From positions 1-36,005 of IMG/VR virus record IMGVR_UViG_3300031857_000634: a stretch of 36,005 nt of DNA; one strand, written 5' to 3'. Positions 16,704 to 24,064 of the stretch are shown one piece after another. How positions within the stretch are numbered: the stretch's first letter is position 1; the number at the start of each line of letters is the position of its first letter. This stretch comes from a virus. The position numbers and the translations under genes were made by a program. The notes under the pieces are model-generated. The model saw only the letters and a list, made by a program, of their open reading frames with translations, was not told the DNA's origin and did not search any database.

Positions 16704-17168
16704 ATGGACCCTATTACTGCAATAGCTATGGCGAGTACTGCATTGGGTACAATTAAAAGCGCTATAAACACTGGAAAGGAAATTCACGAAGTAACCAGTG
16801 AAATAGGCAAATTTTTTGGAGCGGTAACAACCGCAAGGAGTATTCCAAAAAAGAAAAAGTCTATTTTTAAAAAGTTATTGGATAAAGGGTCCGTAGAGCA
16901 AGAAGCTCTGGAAACAATTGTCAATCAGAAAAAACTGGAGCAAATGGAGTCTGAACTACGTGAGTTAATCGTGTATACTTATGGTGTAGAAACCTACAGA
17001 GACATGATTATCTTGCGTAGAAAGATAAAACTGGACAGAGAATTAGAGGAAAAGAAAGAGCTTTTGAAAAGAAAAGAACTGTTTGAAAACTATATTTATG
17101 CAGCCGTTATAATGGGATGTGTTGGTGTAATAGCTTGGATAACAATCGTAATACTACAAAATATATAA
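16704..17168 (+). CDS. Single-span membrane protein with coiled-coil region, 154 aa
   Basis: AAGGAG upstream. The N-terminus is alanine-rich and amphipathic (MDPITAIAMASTALGTIKSA). A basic patch (IPKKKKSIFKKLL, about residues 50-62) follows, then a charged helical stretch (about 65-125), and one membrane span at about 130-150 (YIYAAVIMGCVGVIAWITIV) with only a few residues after it. I recall similar MDPITA- proteins next to lysis genes in marine phages, with no known function. Position suggests a role in lysis or envelope interaction; this is inference. Confidence 0.6.
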   Translation: MDPITAIAMASTALGTIKSAINTGKEIHEVTSEIGKFFGAVTTARSIPKKKKSIFKKLLDKGSVEQEALETIVNQKKLEQMESELRELIVYTYGVETYRDMIILRRKIKLDRELEEKKELLKRKELFENYIYAAVIMGCVGVIAWITIVILQNI

Positions 17169-17172
17169 AATC

Positions 17173-17640
17173 ATGGAACAAGTATTGTGGATTTTAGGGT
17201 TCTTGCCCAAAGCTTTCTGGTTTCTTTTGTTGATAATCTCTTTTTTAGTGTTGTTATTGAATAGGCTTTTAAATAAAATTCCAGGATTTTATTTGTACAG
17301 TGGTTACATAAAAACCGCCTCCGTAATAGCACTGATTGTTTCTTCTTGGTTTATTGGATACAACTACAATGAAACCAAGTGGCAAACAGAAATAAAAGAA
17401 ACAAAACAAAAGATAGAAGTACTGGAACAAAAGAATAAAGACTTGAGTAACACACTAGAAACCCGTTCTCAAGAAAAGATTGTTGAAATACAAGAAAAAA
17501 CAAGAAACGTAATAAAGTTTGTAGAAAAGCAAGTGCTCCAAGACAAAGAAGTAATTAAGTATGTAGAAAGTTGTCCAAAACTGCCAGATGCTGTATTAGA
17601 AGCACATAATAGAGCAGCTCACTTGGAGAAGCAAAAATGA
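17173..17640 (+). CDS. i-spanin (Rz-like) candidate, 155 aa
   Basis: Two hydrophobic stretches (about residues 12-35 and 47-64, VIALIVSSWFIGY), then a charged helical region of about 90 residues predicted to be periplasmic and coiled-coil (KETKQKIEVLEQKNKDLSNT onward). This is the layout of an inner-membrane spanin subunit, though one span is usual. Its stop overlaps the start of a small lipoprotein gene (17637-17640), the classic Rz/Rz1 pairing. Together they would fuse inner and outer membranes at the end of lysis. No clear Shine-Dalgarno. The assignment rests on topology and neighbours, not sequence identity. Confidence 0.65.
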   Translation: MEQVLWILGFLPKAFWFLLLIISFLVLLLNRLLNKIPGFYLYSGYIKTASVIALIVSSWFIGYNYNETKWQTEIKETKQKIEVLEQKNKDLSNTLETRSQEKIVEIQEKTRNVIKFVEKQVLQDKEVIKYVESCPKLPDAVLEAHNRAAHLEKQK

Positions 17641-17894
17641 AAATTTTTGTAGGTTTAGTACTGAGTTTGTTATTAACCGGCTGTTGGAAAACTATTCCCA
17701 CTTTTCCAACACCTCCGCCTTCAGCCATGGAAAGTTGCCCCGTTTTAGAAAAAGCAAATGACGCAGATTTAGAGTCTTTTATTAAAACAGTAATAAAAAA
17801 CTATGAGTCTTATTATTTGTGTAAAAATAAAACAGATACTTGGATAAAGTGGTATAGTGATACTTCAAAAAACTATAAGGAATCTATTAAATGA
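17637..17894 (+). CDS. o-spanin (Rz1-like) lipoprotein candidate, 85 aa
   Basis: A lipoprotein signal peptide with lipobox LLTGC places the acylated Cys at residue 16. A Pro-rich segment (TFPTPPPSAM) follows directly, as in many Rz1 proteins. The rest is a short helical tail with two further Cys. It starts inside the stop of the i-spanin candidate with GGAG upstream, and its own stop overlaps the endolysin start (ATGA). The mature protein would sit in the outer membrane, which implies a Gram-negative host. Confidence 0.7.
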   Translation: MKIFVGLVLSLLLTGCWKTIPTFPTPPPSAMESCPVLEKANDADLESFIKTVIKNYESYYLCKNKTDTWIKWYSDTSKNYKESIK

Positions 17895-18502
17895 TTTCAG
17901 AAGATAAATTAAAGGAATTGATTCCTAAAAACAAATATGTCCCTCAGTGGTCAAAAGCTTTGAATTTAATACTTCCAGACTACGAGATTAATAGTACACT
18001 GAGAATTGCTGCATTTTTAGCACAGTGTATTCATGAAAGTGGTGGTTTTATTTTCTTAACAGAAAACTTAAACTACAAGGCTGAAAGTTTAATGAGAGTA
18101 TGGCCACGTCATTTCCCTACTTTAGAAATTGCAAAAAGCTATGAGCGTAATCCACAAAAGATTGCAAATAAGGCGTACGCAAACAGAATGGGTAATGGGG
18201 ATGAAAACAGTGGCGACGGTTGGCGATACTGCGGACGCGGGTTAATTCAATTGACTGGTAAATCAAACTATCAAGCATTTGCAGACTCAATTGAAACACC
18301 ACTACAAGATATTCCAGAGTATCTTCAGACATTTGAAGGAGCAGTTCAAAGTGCTTGCTGGTTCTGGGAAACAAATAACTTGAATGTGTTAGCTGACAAA
18401 AAAGATATTTTGGGATTAACTAAAAAGATCAATGGCGGAACTATTGGATTAGATGATAGAATAAAACACTACGAACATGCACTCCATGTTTTAGGAGGCT
18501 AA
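17891..18502 (+). CDS. Endolysin, glycoside hydrolase family 19 type, 203 aa
   Basis: A GH19 (chitinase/lysozyme superfamily) catalytic domain spans the full length. HESGGFIFLTENLNY (about residues 48-62) carries the two expected acidic residues Glu49 and Glu58, and YCGRGLIQLTGKSNY (about 113-127) is the substrate-groove motif. WFWETNNLN and TKKINGGTIGLDDR are the later family blocks. It would cleave the glycan strands of peptidoglycan. No signal peptide, so export depends on a holin. The start overlaps the o-spanin candidate stop. Length is normal for a single-domain phage enzyme. Confidence 0.9.
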   Translation: MISEDKLKELIPKNKYVPQWSKALNLILPDYEINSTLRIAAFLAQCIHESGGFIFLTENLNYKAESLMRVWPRHFPTLEIAKSYERNPQKIANKAYANRMGNGDENSGDGWRYCGRGLIQLTGKSNYQAFADSIETPLQDIPEYLQTFEGAVQSACWFWETNNLNVLADKKDILGLTKKINGGTIGLDDRIKHYEHALHVLGG

Positions 18503-18504
18503 TA

Positions 18505-18804
18505 ATGTTAAACGACAAAAAATTGTTTTTGGGATTATTGGCACTATTAATAATTCCTATCACGGCATCCTTTATAATGTTTGGAAAAGATCATTTTAGA
18601 TATCAATGTCAGGATCCAAAAAATTGGAGCTCAGAACAGTGTAAGCCGCCTATATGTGATGTTACGCGCTCTTGCCCAGAACACGTATTTAAAGGTCAAA
18701 GAGATCCGCGATTAGGGCCACCACCACCAGTCGTATTTACCGCACAGCCTCCAAGCTGTCCTAGTAGTTGTGTTGCAGGAGCACAAGATGGAAAACAAAA
18801 ATAA
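18505..18804 (+). CDS. Cys-rich membrane-anchored protein in lysis cassette, 99 aa
   Basis: AGGAGG precedes the ATG, right after the endolysin. One N-terminal span (about residues 7-26, FLGLLALLIIPITASFIMFG) is followed by a region outside the membrane with six or more Cys in close pairs (YQCQDPKNWSSEQCKPPICD, then VTRSCPEHVF, then SCPSSCVAG) and a Pro-rich linker (GPPPPVVF). The paired Cys suggest disulfides in the periplasm. I recall similar proteins near endolysins of marine phages, but no function. It overlaps the next gene by 17 nt. Confidence 0.6.
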   Translation: MLNDKKLFLGLLALLIIPITASFIMFGKDHFRYQCQDPKNWSSEQCKPPICDVTRSCPEHVFKGQRDPRLGPPPPVVFTAQPPSCPSSCVAGAQDGKQK

Positions 18805-19204
18805 TTTTATGTACACAGAAGAACAGCTCATGGCAAGATTAAAGTTTTTTATAGGTGTATGTCTTGCACTAACACTGTTCGGAATTGTGTTTGTGGTACT
18901 GTACAGCATTATATTTGTTGCTCAACCATTGAATGCAATAAGTCCAATAGATCAAAAGTTCTTTGAATTGATTGTTCCTATCGCAACTTTTTTGACTGGT
19001 ACATTGAGCGGTATTATGTTGGCTGGCAATAAAAAAGAAGATCAAGAAGCAATGTTGAGTGCTCAAAAACTGGCAAACGACAACTTTGCAGAAACAAAAA
19101 AGACTATTGCACGAGTTCATGAAGAAAAAAAGGAACCGGCTTTAGGTCTTCCACAACCACAAGTGTTAAAAGCCCCCATCCAACCACCACATCCGGAGAT
19201 TTAA
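18788..19204 (+). CDS. Holin candidate, two membrane spans, 138 aa
   Basis: The start at 18788 is chosen because AGGAG lies 6 nt upstream; an in-frame ATG at 18770 has no such site. Two hydrophobic spans, about residues 17-40 (FFIGVCLALTLFGIVFVVLY) and 60-76 (LIVPIATFLTGTLSGIML), are followed by a hydrophilic C-terminal tail of about 60 residues with charged helix and Pro-rich end. Topology and placement next to a signal-less endolysin make it the best holin candidate here. Other membrane proteins of the cassette could serve instead. Confidence 0.5.
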   Translation: MENKNNFMYTEEQLMARLKFFIGVCLALTLFGIVFVVLYSIIFVAQPLNAISPIDQKFFELIVPIATFLTGTLSGIMLAGNKKEDQEAMLSAQKLANDNFAETKKTIARVHEEKKEPALGLPQPQVLKAPIQPPHPEI

Positions 19205-19205
19205 A

Positions 19206-19403
19206 ATGAAAAAAGTTTTTGCACTGTTAGTTTCTTTTAGTTTGTTGATGCCGGTATATGCGGCAGAAACAAAAGAAGTATGTAAGCCCAAGATGACAAA
19301 AGATAACAAAGAGGTTTTGGATAAAAATAAGAAACCTGTTATGGACTGCAAAAAAATAAAAGTTCATAAAAAGCATGAAGGAACTCCTGTACCTTCAAAA
19401 TAA
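19206..19403 (+). CDS. Small secreted basic protein, 65 aa
   Basis: A signal peptide (MKKVFALLVSFSLLMPVYA) with likely cleavage after AYA-type residues gives a mature peptide of about 46 residues that is Lys-rich, with two Cys (KEVCKPKMTKD and VMDCKKIKVH). GGAG precedes the ATG. It ends the lysis group, just before phoH. The role is unknown; periplasmic action late in infection is inferred from the signal peptide and neighbours. Confidence 0.6.
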   Translation: MKKVFALLVSFSLLMPVYAAETKEVCKPKMTKDNKEVLDKNKKPVMDCKKIKVHKKHEGTPVPSK

Positions 19404-19426
19404 TCTTTAACTAACCAAGGAATAGC

Positions 19427-20113
19427 ATGGCAGTATCAAGTGGTAAAAAAGCTAGAAAAGCTCATAACTCGGAAGACTCTTTTTTTGCAACAGAATTTAA
19501 AGAAGTCAAACCACTTAATTATATCCAAGAAACATATTTAGATGCTATAAAACATAACGATATAGTGTTTGGTGTAGGAAGTGCGGGTACTGGTAAAACC
19601 TACATTGCTGCAAATTATGCGGCACATGAACTGTATCACAGAAACATAGAAAAAGTAATATTAACACGCCCAAACATTGAAACAGGTAAAAGTTTGGGCT
19701 TCTTACCGGGTACATTGGAAGAAAAATATCAACCATACTTAGAACCATTTGACTCAATATTTTCTAGATCTCTTGGCAAAGGATTTTACGAATACTGCTT
19801 GAAGAACAAAAGAATTGAGCCACGCCCATTGGGCTTTATGAGAGGAACTACGTTTGAAAATTGTGTTGTTTTAGTCGACGAAGCTCAAAATTGCACAAAG
19901 ACCGAACTAAAAATGTTATTGACAAGAGCAGGTAGAAATTGTAAAATAATAGTTTCAGGAGACACCGACCAGTGTGATATTGAAAACAGTGGCCTGCAGG
20001 ATGCAGTGAACAGACTGAGTCACATAGAAGGAGTAGAAGTAGTTCGCTTCTTAGACTCTGACATTGTTCGCAGTAGACTTTGTAAGAATATAATTATGGC
20101 TTATAGGAATTAA
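19427..20113 (+). CDS. phoH: PhoH-like P-loop ATPase, 228 aa
   Basis: A complete PhoH domain: Walker A GSAGTGKT at residues 51-58, the PhoH signature ILTRPNIETGKSLGFLPG (about 77-94), KYQPYLEPFDS, and Walker B VVLVDEAQN (about 148-156) with the following SGDTDQCD sensor block. phoH is a frequent auxiliary gene in marine phages; ATPase/helicase activity is known for some members, but its role in infection is unsettled. AAGGA precedes the start. It is in the same rightward unit as the lysis genes, two bases before the next gene. Confidence 0.9.
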   Translation: MAVSSGKKARKAHNSEDSFFATEFKEVKPLNYIQETYLDAIKHNDIVFGVGSAGTGKTYIAANYAAHELYHRNIEKVILTRPNIETGKSLGFLPGTLEEKYQPYLEPFDSIFSRSLGKGFYEYCLKNKRIEPRPLGFMRGTTFENCVVLVDEAQNCTKTELKMLLTRAGRNCKIIVSGDTDQCDIENSGLQDAVNRLSHIEGVEVVRFLDSDIVRSRLCKNIIMAYRN

Positions 20114-20114
20114 A

Positions 20115-20885
20115 ATGGAAGAACTAAAAAGTTGCCCTGTTGGTACACTGTACTCAGAGGTAAATCTACAAAATCATATTTTTGCCTTAGAACTTGGTGA
20201 GTACGGACCAGCAGACCCTCGTCAGCCCAACACAGAGTTTTGGCAAAACAAAATGAAGATCTGGGATGTAAATGAGGGCACCGCAATAATGAGAGTTTGC
20301 ACCAGCTGTCATTTTGCAGATAAAACTGCAGAAATGCAAGACTGCATTATTGAGGGACCAGGCGGCGAGTTCAAAGAAAGCGATCTTCCATTGAACCCTG
20401 TTTGGGCAGAGATTGATGGATTACCATACTACTACTGTACCAGATGGAACATGACAATCAATCCATTACGTACATGCAATGGTTGGCAACCAGAAGACTG
20501 GGAACCAGACGAAGACGAAGACGAGGAACACTCTAAAAACTACGTCGAAAAAGCACTTACTTACAAACCTACAACCGGAATGGCAAGTGCAGCAAGACGA
20601 GCATTAAAGTGGAAAGACGAAGGTCGTCGTGGTGGTACACGAGTAGGATTGGCACGAGCCAATCAGCTTGTACGCCGTGAAAACCTGAGTGAGAGTACTG
20701 TGTTACGCATGTATTCTTTCTTTAGTCGACACGCTGTTGACAAACAAGCAACAGGATTTAGTAGTGGCGAAGAAGGTTTTCCTAGCCCTGGCCGAGTTGC
20801 GTGGGACTTGTGGGGTGGTGACGCTGGCGAGAGTTGGAGCAAAGCCAAGCGTGATCAAATCATGAGAAGACGAGAAAGCAAGTAA
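20115..20885 (+). CDS. Conserved phage protein with Cys cluster and C-terminal helical domain, 256 aa
   Basis: Two regions. The N-terminal half has a Cys pattern that could bind metal: C62 and C65 (RVCTSCHFAD), C77, C108 and C121 (LRTCNGW). A run of acidic residues (DEDEDEE, about 131-137) links to a C-terminal domain (about 155-256): ASAARRALKWKDEGRRGG, TRVGLARANQL, VLRMYSFFSRHAVDKQATGF and AWDLWGGDAGESW. I recall this C-terminal pattern from many phage proteins, often beside head-maturation genes, and the Cys pattern from separate small phage proteins. This may be a fusion of the two. Function unknown. Confidence 0.65.
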   Translation: MEELKSCPVGTLYSEVNLQNHIFALELGEYGPADPRQPNTEFWQNKMKIWDVNEGTAIMRVCTSCHFADKTAEMQDCIIEGPGGEFKESDLPLNPVWAEIDGLPYYYCTRWNMTINPLRTCNGWQPEDWEPDEDEDEEHSKNYVEKALTYKPTTGMASAARRALKWKDEGRRGGTRVGLARANQLVRRENLSESTVLRMYSFFSRHAVDKQATGFSSGEEGFPSPGRVAWDLWGGDAGESWSKAKRDQIMRRRESK

Positions 20886-20887
20886 AT

Positions 20888-20925
20888 AAAAAAGCCCGCT
20901 TAGATAATACTAAGCGGGCTTTTTG
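20888..20925. terminator. Bidirectional terminator between convergent units
   Basis: AAAAGCCCGCTTAG (20890-20903) pairs perfectly with CTAAGCGGGCTTTT (20910-20923) around a 6-nt loop, with A and T runs on both sides. It ends both the rightward late unit and the leftward unit closing with the 69-aa gene. Confidence 0.9.
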
Positions 20926-20927
20926 TT

Positions 20928-21137
20928 TTAGTCGTCGTGTTCATGAACAAGGTGTTTGTAGTGTTTCATTGTTAACACAGCACCCTTCTTTTCTTCTGTT
21001 AAACGCACAATCTTTTCCATTAATTCGTGCAAGTCTTCGTCTGTTGCATCTGTTGCGTATTCCATAAGCCGTAGCAGCAGTGGAATATTTAGTTTAACAA
21101 CATCTTCTGTATCCTGACGTACAATAAATAGCATCAT
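20928..21137 (-). CDS. Small hypothetical helical protein, 69 aa
   Basis: I do not recognise it. It is short, helical and charged (LRLMEYATDATDEDLHELME, then KIVRLTEEKKGAVLTMKHYK), with a His/Asp-rich end (HEHDD) and no membrane segment. The ATG at 21137 is followed directly by a second ATG, and only a weak GAAAG precedes them. It is the last gene of the leftward cassette and abuts the terminator. Its size and helical look would suit a regulator or assembly factor, but nothing decides it. Confidence 0.55.
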   Translation of the reverse strand: MMLFIVRQDTEDVVKLNIPLLLRLMEYATDATDEDLHELMEKIVRLTEEKKGAVLTMKHYKHLVHEHDD

Positions 21138-21153
21138 GATCTTGTGCTTTCAA

Positions 21154-21558
21154 TTAAACTGCGTTCCAGTTTGTTCCATTAAAAACTAATGTAACACTTC
21201 CGTCTGTTGCTGCTAAAATTGTATAGCTTGCTGCATTTTCAATCGTTTCTGCTCCGTTTGGAACAATGGTAATGTCACTTGTTTGACCGGCTTCTGATTT
21301 GATTACAACTGTTCTGCCATTAGTGCCTGCAGTTAGGTTGATCGTAACACCACCCCCAGCCCCTTGCACGCCCAAATAATAATTTGGAGTAGTACCAGCA
21401 CTGTCCAGTGTATACGGACTGGCTGCATCAGTAACTGTGTAAACATTAACAGTGTCGTTTCCTACAACAGAAATGATACCGTTGGTTACACTGATATTTG
21501 TTCCAACTTTAACTACACCGTAGCCTGTAGTTGAGGCTAATGGACTATTGAATGCCAT
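21154..21558 (-). CDS. Short fibre-like structural protein, 134 aa
   Basis: AAAGGA precedes the start. The N-terminus (ASTTGYGVVKVGTNISVTNG) is nearly the same as that of the 185-aa protein two genes upstream (ASATDYGVVKVGSGISVTNG), a linker motif common in phage fibres. The C-terminal domain (TPNYYLGVQGAGGGVTINLT through DGSVTLVFNGTNWNAV) repeats in the 101-aa and 164-aa proteins of the same cassette. It appears to be one member of a small family of modular appendage or collar proteins. Function inferred. Confidence 0.65.
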   Translation of the reverse strand: MAFNSPLASTTGYGVVKVGTNISVTNGIISVVGNDTVNVYTVTDAASPYTLDSAGTTPNYYLGVQGAGGGVTINLTAGTNGRTVVIKSEAGQTSDITIVPNGAETIENAASYTILAATDGSVTLVFNGTNWNAV

Positions 21559-21575
21559 GATTTTTTCCTTTAGAG

Positions 21576-21881
21576 TTATCCTGCTATTGTTTTCCAGTTA
21601 ATACCGTCATATAATAACAACAGTCGGCCGAACTGGGTGTTTATAATAGCAAATGCTGCACCATCAACGGTCTTGCCACCAGGTGCTGTGATTGTAATTG
21701 GGTTGACTTTGGAATTGCCCGAAAAATCTTTGACGTAATAACTTCTGCCTTTTTTGTCGCCAGAAACTGCTGGTAGTATTATGGACGAACTTGTGGCCAC
21801 ATTACTCAGTATTACTTCGTCATCGGTAGTAATGATATAAGGAGTAGTGGTAATTATTTTGGTATCATAATTTATGGCCAT
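21576..21881 (-). CDS. Single-domain fibre-like structural protein, 101 aa
   Basis: It consists almost wholly of the beta-domain shared within this cassette: TTPYIITTDDEVILSNVATS, YVKDFSGNSKVNPITITAPG and RLLLLYDGINWKTIAG align with [20 protein letters not shown] and [12 protein letters not shown] of the 164-aa protein. This domain also occurs in many phage tip proteins. An AGGATAG site inside the upstream gene precedes the ATG, so translation is probably coupled. The role is likely structural. Confidence 0.65.
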   Translation of the reverse strand: MAINYDTKIITTTPYIITTDDEVILSNVATSSSIILPAVSGDKKGRSYYVKDFSGNSKVNPITITAPGGKTVDGAAFAIINTQFGRLLLLYDGINWKTIAG

Positions 21882-21882
21882 T

Positions 21883-22440
21883 TTAGTCTATCCTTGTTAC
21901 CGTGACTTTGGCAGCATACCCAGTTGGTCGTGTTGGATTAACCTGTGCAGCAATAGGAGAAAAACCGGTTGTTATATCGGGACTACTCCAGCACATTTGA
22001 ATATTATCACCAGCTGATAGTGCTAGTGTAAAATTACCACTTAAAAATACAATAGATAACACGTTGGTTAGTTGCAGCTCTTGAGTACTACCAACCACAT
22101 CTACACCGTTTTTTCTTAACCAAATACTAAGCGTTGCAGTTCCACCACTGGTTTTTGTAGTAATTAAATCAAATATTTGAGTGTATGTTCCAGCATTGCT
22201 GACAACAATACTATCACCGCCGCCAATGCTAACACCATTTGAAGGACCCAAAGTATCAAAGGTTACTATGTTGACTGCATTAGCAACTGGATTGGACTGA
22301 GGTGTACTGCTACTAATAAAACCGTAATTGTTAGATCCCGCAGCTCCAGCACTGATTATTCCATTTGTTACACTAATACCACTTCCTACTTTTACGACTC
22401 CATAGTCTGTGGCACTAGCTATATTCTGATTGTAGCTCAT
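21883..22440 (-). CDS. Fibre-like protein with TNF/C1q-like beta-domain, 185 aa
   Basis: The start at 22440 overlaps the upstream stop as ATGA and is preferred to an in-frame ATG 12 nt earlier. The N-terminal linker (residues about 7-30) is shared with the 134-aa protein. The rest (VANAVNIVTFDTLGPSNGVS, GTYTQIFDLITTKTSGGTAT, LSIWLRKNGVDVVGS, LALSAGDNIQMCW) has the strand pattern of the C1q/TNF-like jelly-roll used in phage trimeric tips, with the WLRKNG turn typical of that fold. The fold call is by pattern only; host binding is inferred. Confidence 0.65.
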   Translation of the reverse strand: MSYNQNIASATDYGVVKVGSGISVTNGIISAGAAGSNNYGFISSSTPQSNPVANAVNIVTFDTLGPSNGVSIGGGDSIVVSNAGTYTQIFDLITTKTSGGTATLSIWLRKNGVDVVGSTQELQLTNVLSIVFLSGNFTLALSAGDNIQMCWSSPDITTGFSPIAAQVNPTRPTGYAAKVTVTRID

Positions 22441-22931
22441 ACCACGTTCCATTCTATTCCGTTGTAGATCAAACTAATAGATCCCCAGTCTGTATTTAGA
22501 GTATAACTTGGTTGAATATCTATTGTTGAGGACGTTGCAGTTATTGTAATAGGATTTGTATTTGCAGCTCCAACACTATCTTTTACAATAAACACTTTGC
22601 CTAGAGTACCAGCTGGTAAGTTTATTGTAACTGTGCCATCATAAATAACGCCTAAAAAGTATTCGTCAACAGTGGCGTTGTATGTGGGGTCGTCTATTAA
22701 AGTAACAGGAACGTTTGCAAGTGTGCCGGGGGGTCCTTGTGGACCTTCTGGTCCCTGCGGCCCTGGCGGACCCGGTGGTCCAGGAGGACCAAGCATACCG
22801 CCGTTATAATTAATAAAAAGGTCATTATCTTCGAGTAGGGGTGGCGGAGAACATGGAGCTACTGGCGGTACTGGAGGTATTACAGGACACCAACCAATAA
22901 TGGGCAATAAGTGCTGTCTTTGGTTTATCAT
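22437..22931 (-). CDS. Collagen-like short fibre protein, 164 aa
   Basis: AGGAG precedes the ATG. Three parts: a Pro-rich N-terminus ([18 protein letters not shown], about residues 16-33), a collagen-like Gly-x-Pro tract of about seven triplets (about 48-69, beginning [13 protein letters not shown]), and the C-terminal beta-domain shared with the two shorter genes downstream (to [12 protein letters not shown]). Collagen tracts in phage proteins form trimeric stalks, so this is a stalk-plus-tip design in miniature. Its stop overlaps the next gene's start. Confidence 0.7.
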   Translation of the reverse strand: MINQRQHLLPIIGWCPVIPPVPPVAPCSPPPLLEDNDLFINYNGGMLGPPGPPGPPGPQGPEGPQGPPGTLANVPVTLIDDPTYNATVDEYFLGVIYDGTVTINLPAGTLGKVFIVKDSVGAANTNPITITATSSTIDIQPSYTLNTDWGSISLIYNGIEWNVV

Positions 22932-22952
22932 AGATAACTCCTAGTAAAAGCG

Positions 22953-22980
22953 CCCCCAGGTCTTTTGAACATGGGGGCCA
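22953..22980 (-). terminator. Hairpin, possible weak terminator
   Basis: On the minus strand, GGCCCCCATG pairs with the later CTGGGGGC around a loop of about 10 nt, followed by only a short T-run (GCTTTT). It lies between the coiled-coil gene and the collagen-like gene and may lower expression of the downstream cassette. Confidence 0.5.
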
Positions 22981-22995
22981 ACCGTTAATTAGAGA

Positions 22996-23895
22996 TTATC
23001 TAATATTTGTATTTGTGTTTGCTGGATTAGCGGTTTGTGTTCCACTACCAACATTGATTGCTGAGTTAGTGCTCTGAATTTGTTGGGCAATACCCCAGAG
23101 AGCATTGTAAAGCTGACCGTATTGTTGTTGCTGTTGAGCTTGCTGTTGCATCTGATTGATGTTGTTGGTTGTGTTGACCTCAACACCACGAGTACGTTCG
23201 GCTGTATCGAAACGTGCCTGTAGAGCAATAACTGCTGCATTAGCATCGCTTAGCTGACGATTTAGTGTGGCCTCATACTGTTGAGTAATAAGAGCACGTG
23301 TTTTTTCGCCGTCGTTAGAAATGTCTTTGGACAGTTCGTAACGATTTTGCATTACTTGCTGCTGAACACCATTTAACTGCTGAGAAAGCATCATTGTGCC
23401 TTGACTAACATTGTCTTTGACACCTTGAATAGCAATTAGATTTGCGCTAGTAGCTGAGTTAATTGCATTTGTTAGCTGGCCTGTTTGTGTGGCATTGCTA
23501 GTTTCTGTGGTTGCAGTGCCTAGAGCAACAGAACGATTAACATCGCCAATTGCTTGCATGAGGCTCATGTTAGCGTCAACTTGCTCAGGCGGACTACGTA
23601 GAGTTGCTCCAGCACCACTGCCGTCGTTTCCGAAAAAGTTTCCGTTGTTGCGTAGAAGGCTTCCGAGGATAAGACCTCCAATTAGTCCGCCTCCGCCACC
23701 GCCCCCGAAAAGACCGTCGCCGCCGCCGCCGCCGCCCATAATCATGCTTGGAGTTAATACTTCTGCCATTTCATTTTCCTTTTCAGTAATTTTATCAGCC
23801 AGTTTCTTGTAATAACGCTTAGCTGATTCTTCTAATTTTCTTACATCTGCTGCTATGCTGTCCATAGTAGCAGGTACAACTGCTTCTTCTGCCAT
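22996..23895 (-). CDS. Glycine-rich coiled-coil structural protein, 299 aa
   Basis: The start at 23895 is chosen for its AAGGAAGG site and the codons that follow (MAEEAVVPAT); an earlier in-frame ATG at 24003 has none. Residues about 7-40 are helical and charged. A Gly tract follows (about 53-75, GGGGGGDGLFGGGGGGG), with a hydrophobic patch LIGGLILGSLL. The last 180 residues are predicted helical, with many Gln and Asn (QQAQQQQQYGQLYNALW). There is no enzyme motif. It leads the leftward structural unit, behind the promoter near 23975-24003. It may be a virion protein that inserts in, or crosses, a membrane; this is inferred from composition. Confidence 0.6.
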   Translation of the reverse strand: MAEEAVVPATMDSIAADVRKLEESAKRYYKKLADKITEKENEMAEVLTPSMIMGGGGGGDGLFGGGGGGGLIGGLILGSLLRNNGNFFGNDGSGAGATLRSPPEQVDANMSLMQAIGDVNRSVALGTATTETSNATQTGQLTNAINSATSANLIAIQGVKDNVSQGTMMLSQQLNGVQQQVMQNRYELSKDISNDGEKTRALITQQYEATLNRQLSDANAAVIALQARFDTAERTRGVEVNTTNNINQMQQQAQQQQQYGQLYNALWGIAQQIQSTNSAINVGSGTQTANPANTNTNIR

Positions 23896-23974
23896 ATTTT
23901 CCTTCCTTTGTAAGTTTTGCAGGAAGTTCGTTTCGTTGATTTTTATATTTGTTATTTTACCACCAACTTTTACT

Positions 23975-24003
23975 ATTATACTATTTTTGCTGGTAAAAAA
24001 CAA
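23975..24003 (-). promoter_or_regulatory. Sigma70-type promoter for the leftward structural cassette
   Basis: On the minus strand TATAAT (23975-23980) follows TTGTTT (23998-24003) with a 17-nt spacer. The -10 is perfect and the -35 weak (3 of 6). It lies just after the terminator at 24031 and 79 nt before the start at 23895. Confidence 0.55.
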
Positions 24004-24030
24004 TATGTAATTTTTTATGACAATAAAAAA

Positions 24031-24063
24031 AAAAAGCCTGCTAAAAATTTAGCAGGCTTTTTT
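24031..24063. terminator. Strong bidirectional terminator
   Basis: AAAAAGCCTGCTAAA pairs with TTTAGCAGGCTTTTT around a 2-nt to 4-nt loop, with long A and T runs. On the minus strand it ends the unit carrying the ribonucleotide reductase gene. Confidence 0.9.
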
Positions 24064-24064
24064 G

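Noticed and set aside
22437-22931. Tandem DNA repeat in the collagen-like gene
   Set aside because: The repeat is explained by in-frame Gly-x-Pro codons of a collagen-like stalk, not an independent element.
23489-23812. Plus-strand frame with Pro runs over the Gly-rich coiled-coil gene
   Set aside because: The same antisense effect; the minus-strand gene has a ribosome site and coherent domains.
23896-24003. N-terminal extension of the 299-aa coiled-coil protein to 24003
   Set aside because: The extension covers the promoter region and lacks a ribosome site; the ATG at 23895 has AAGGAAGG.
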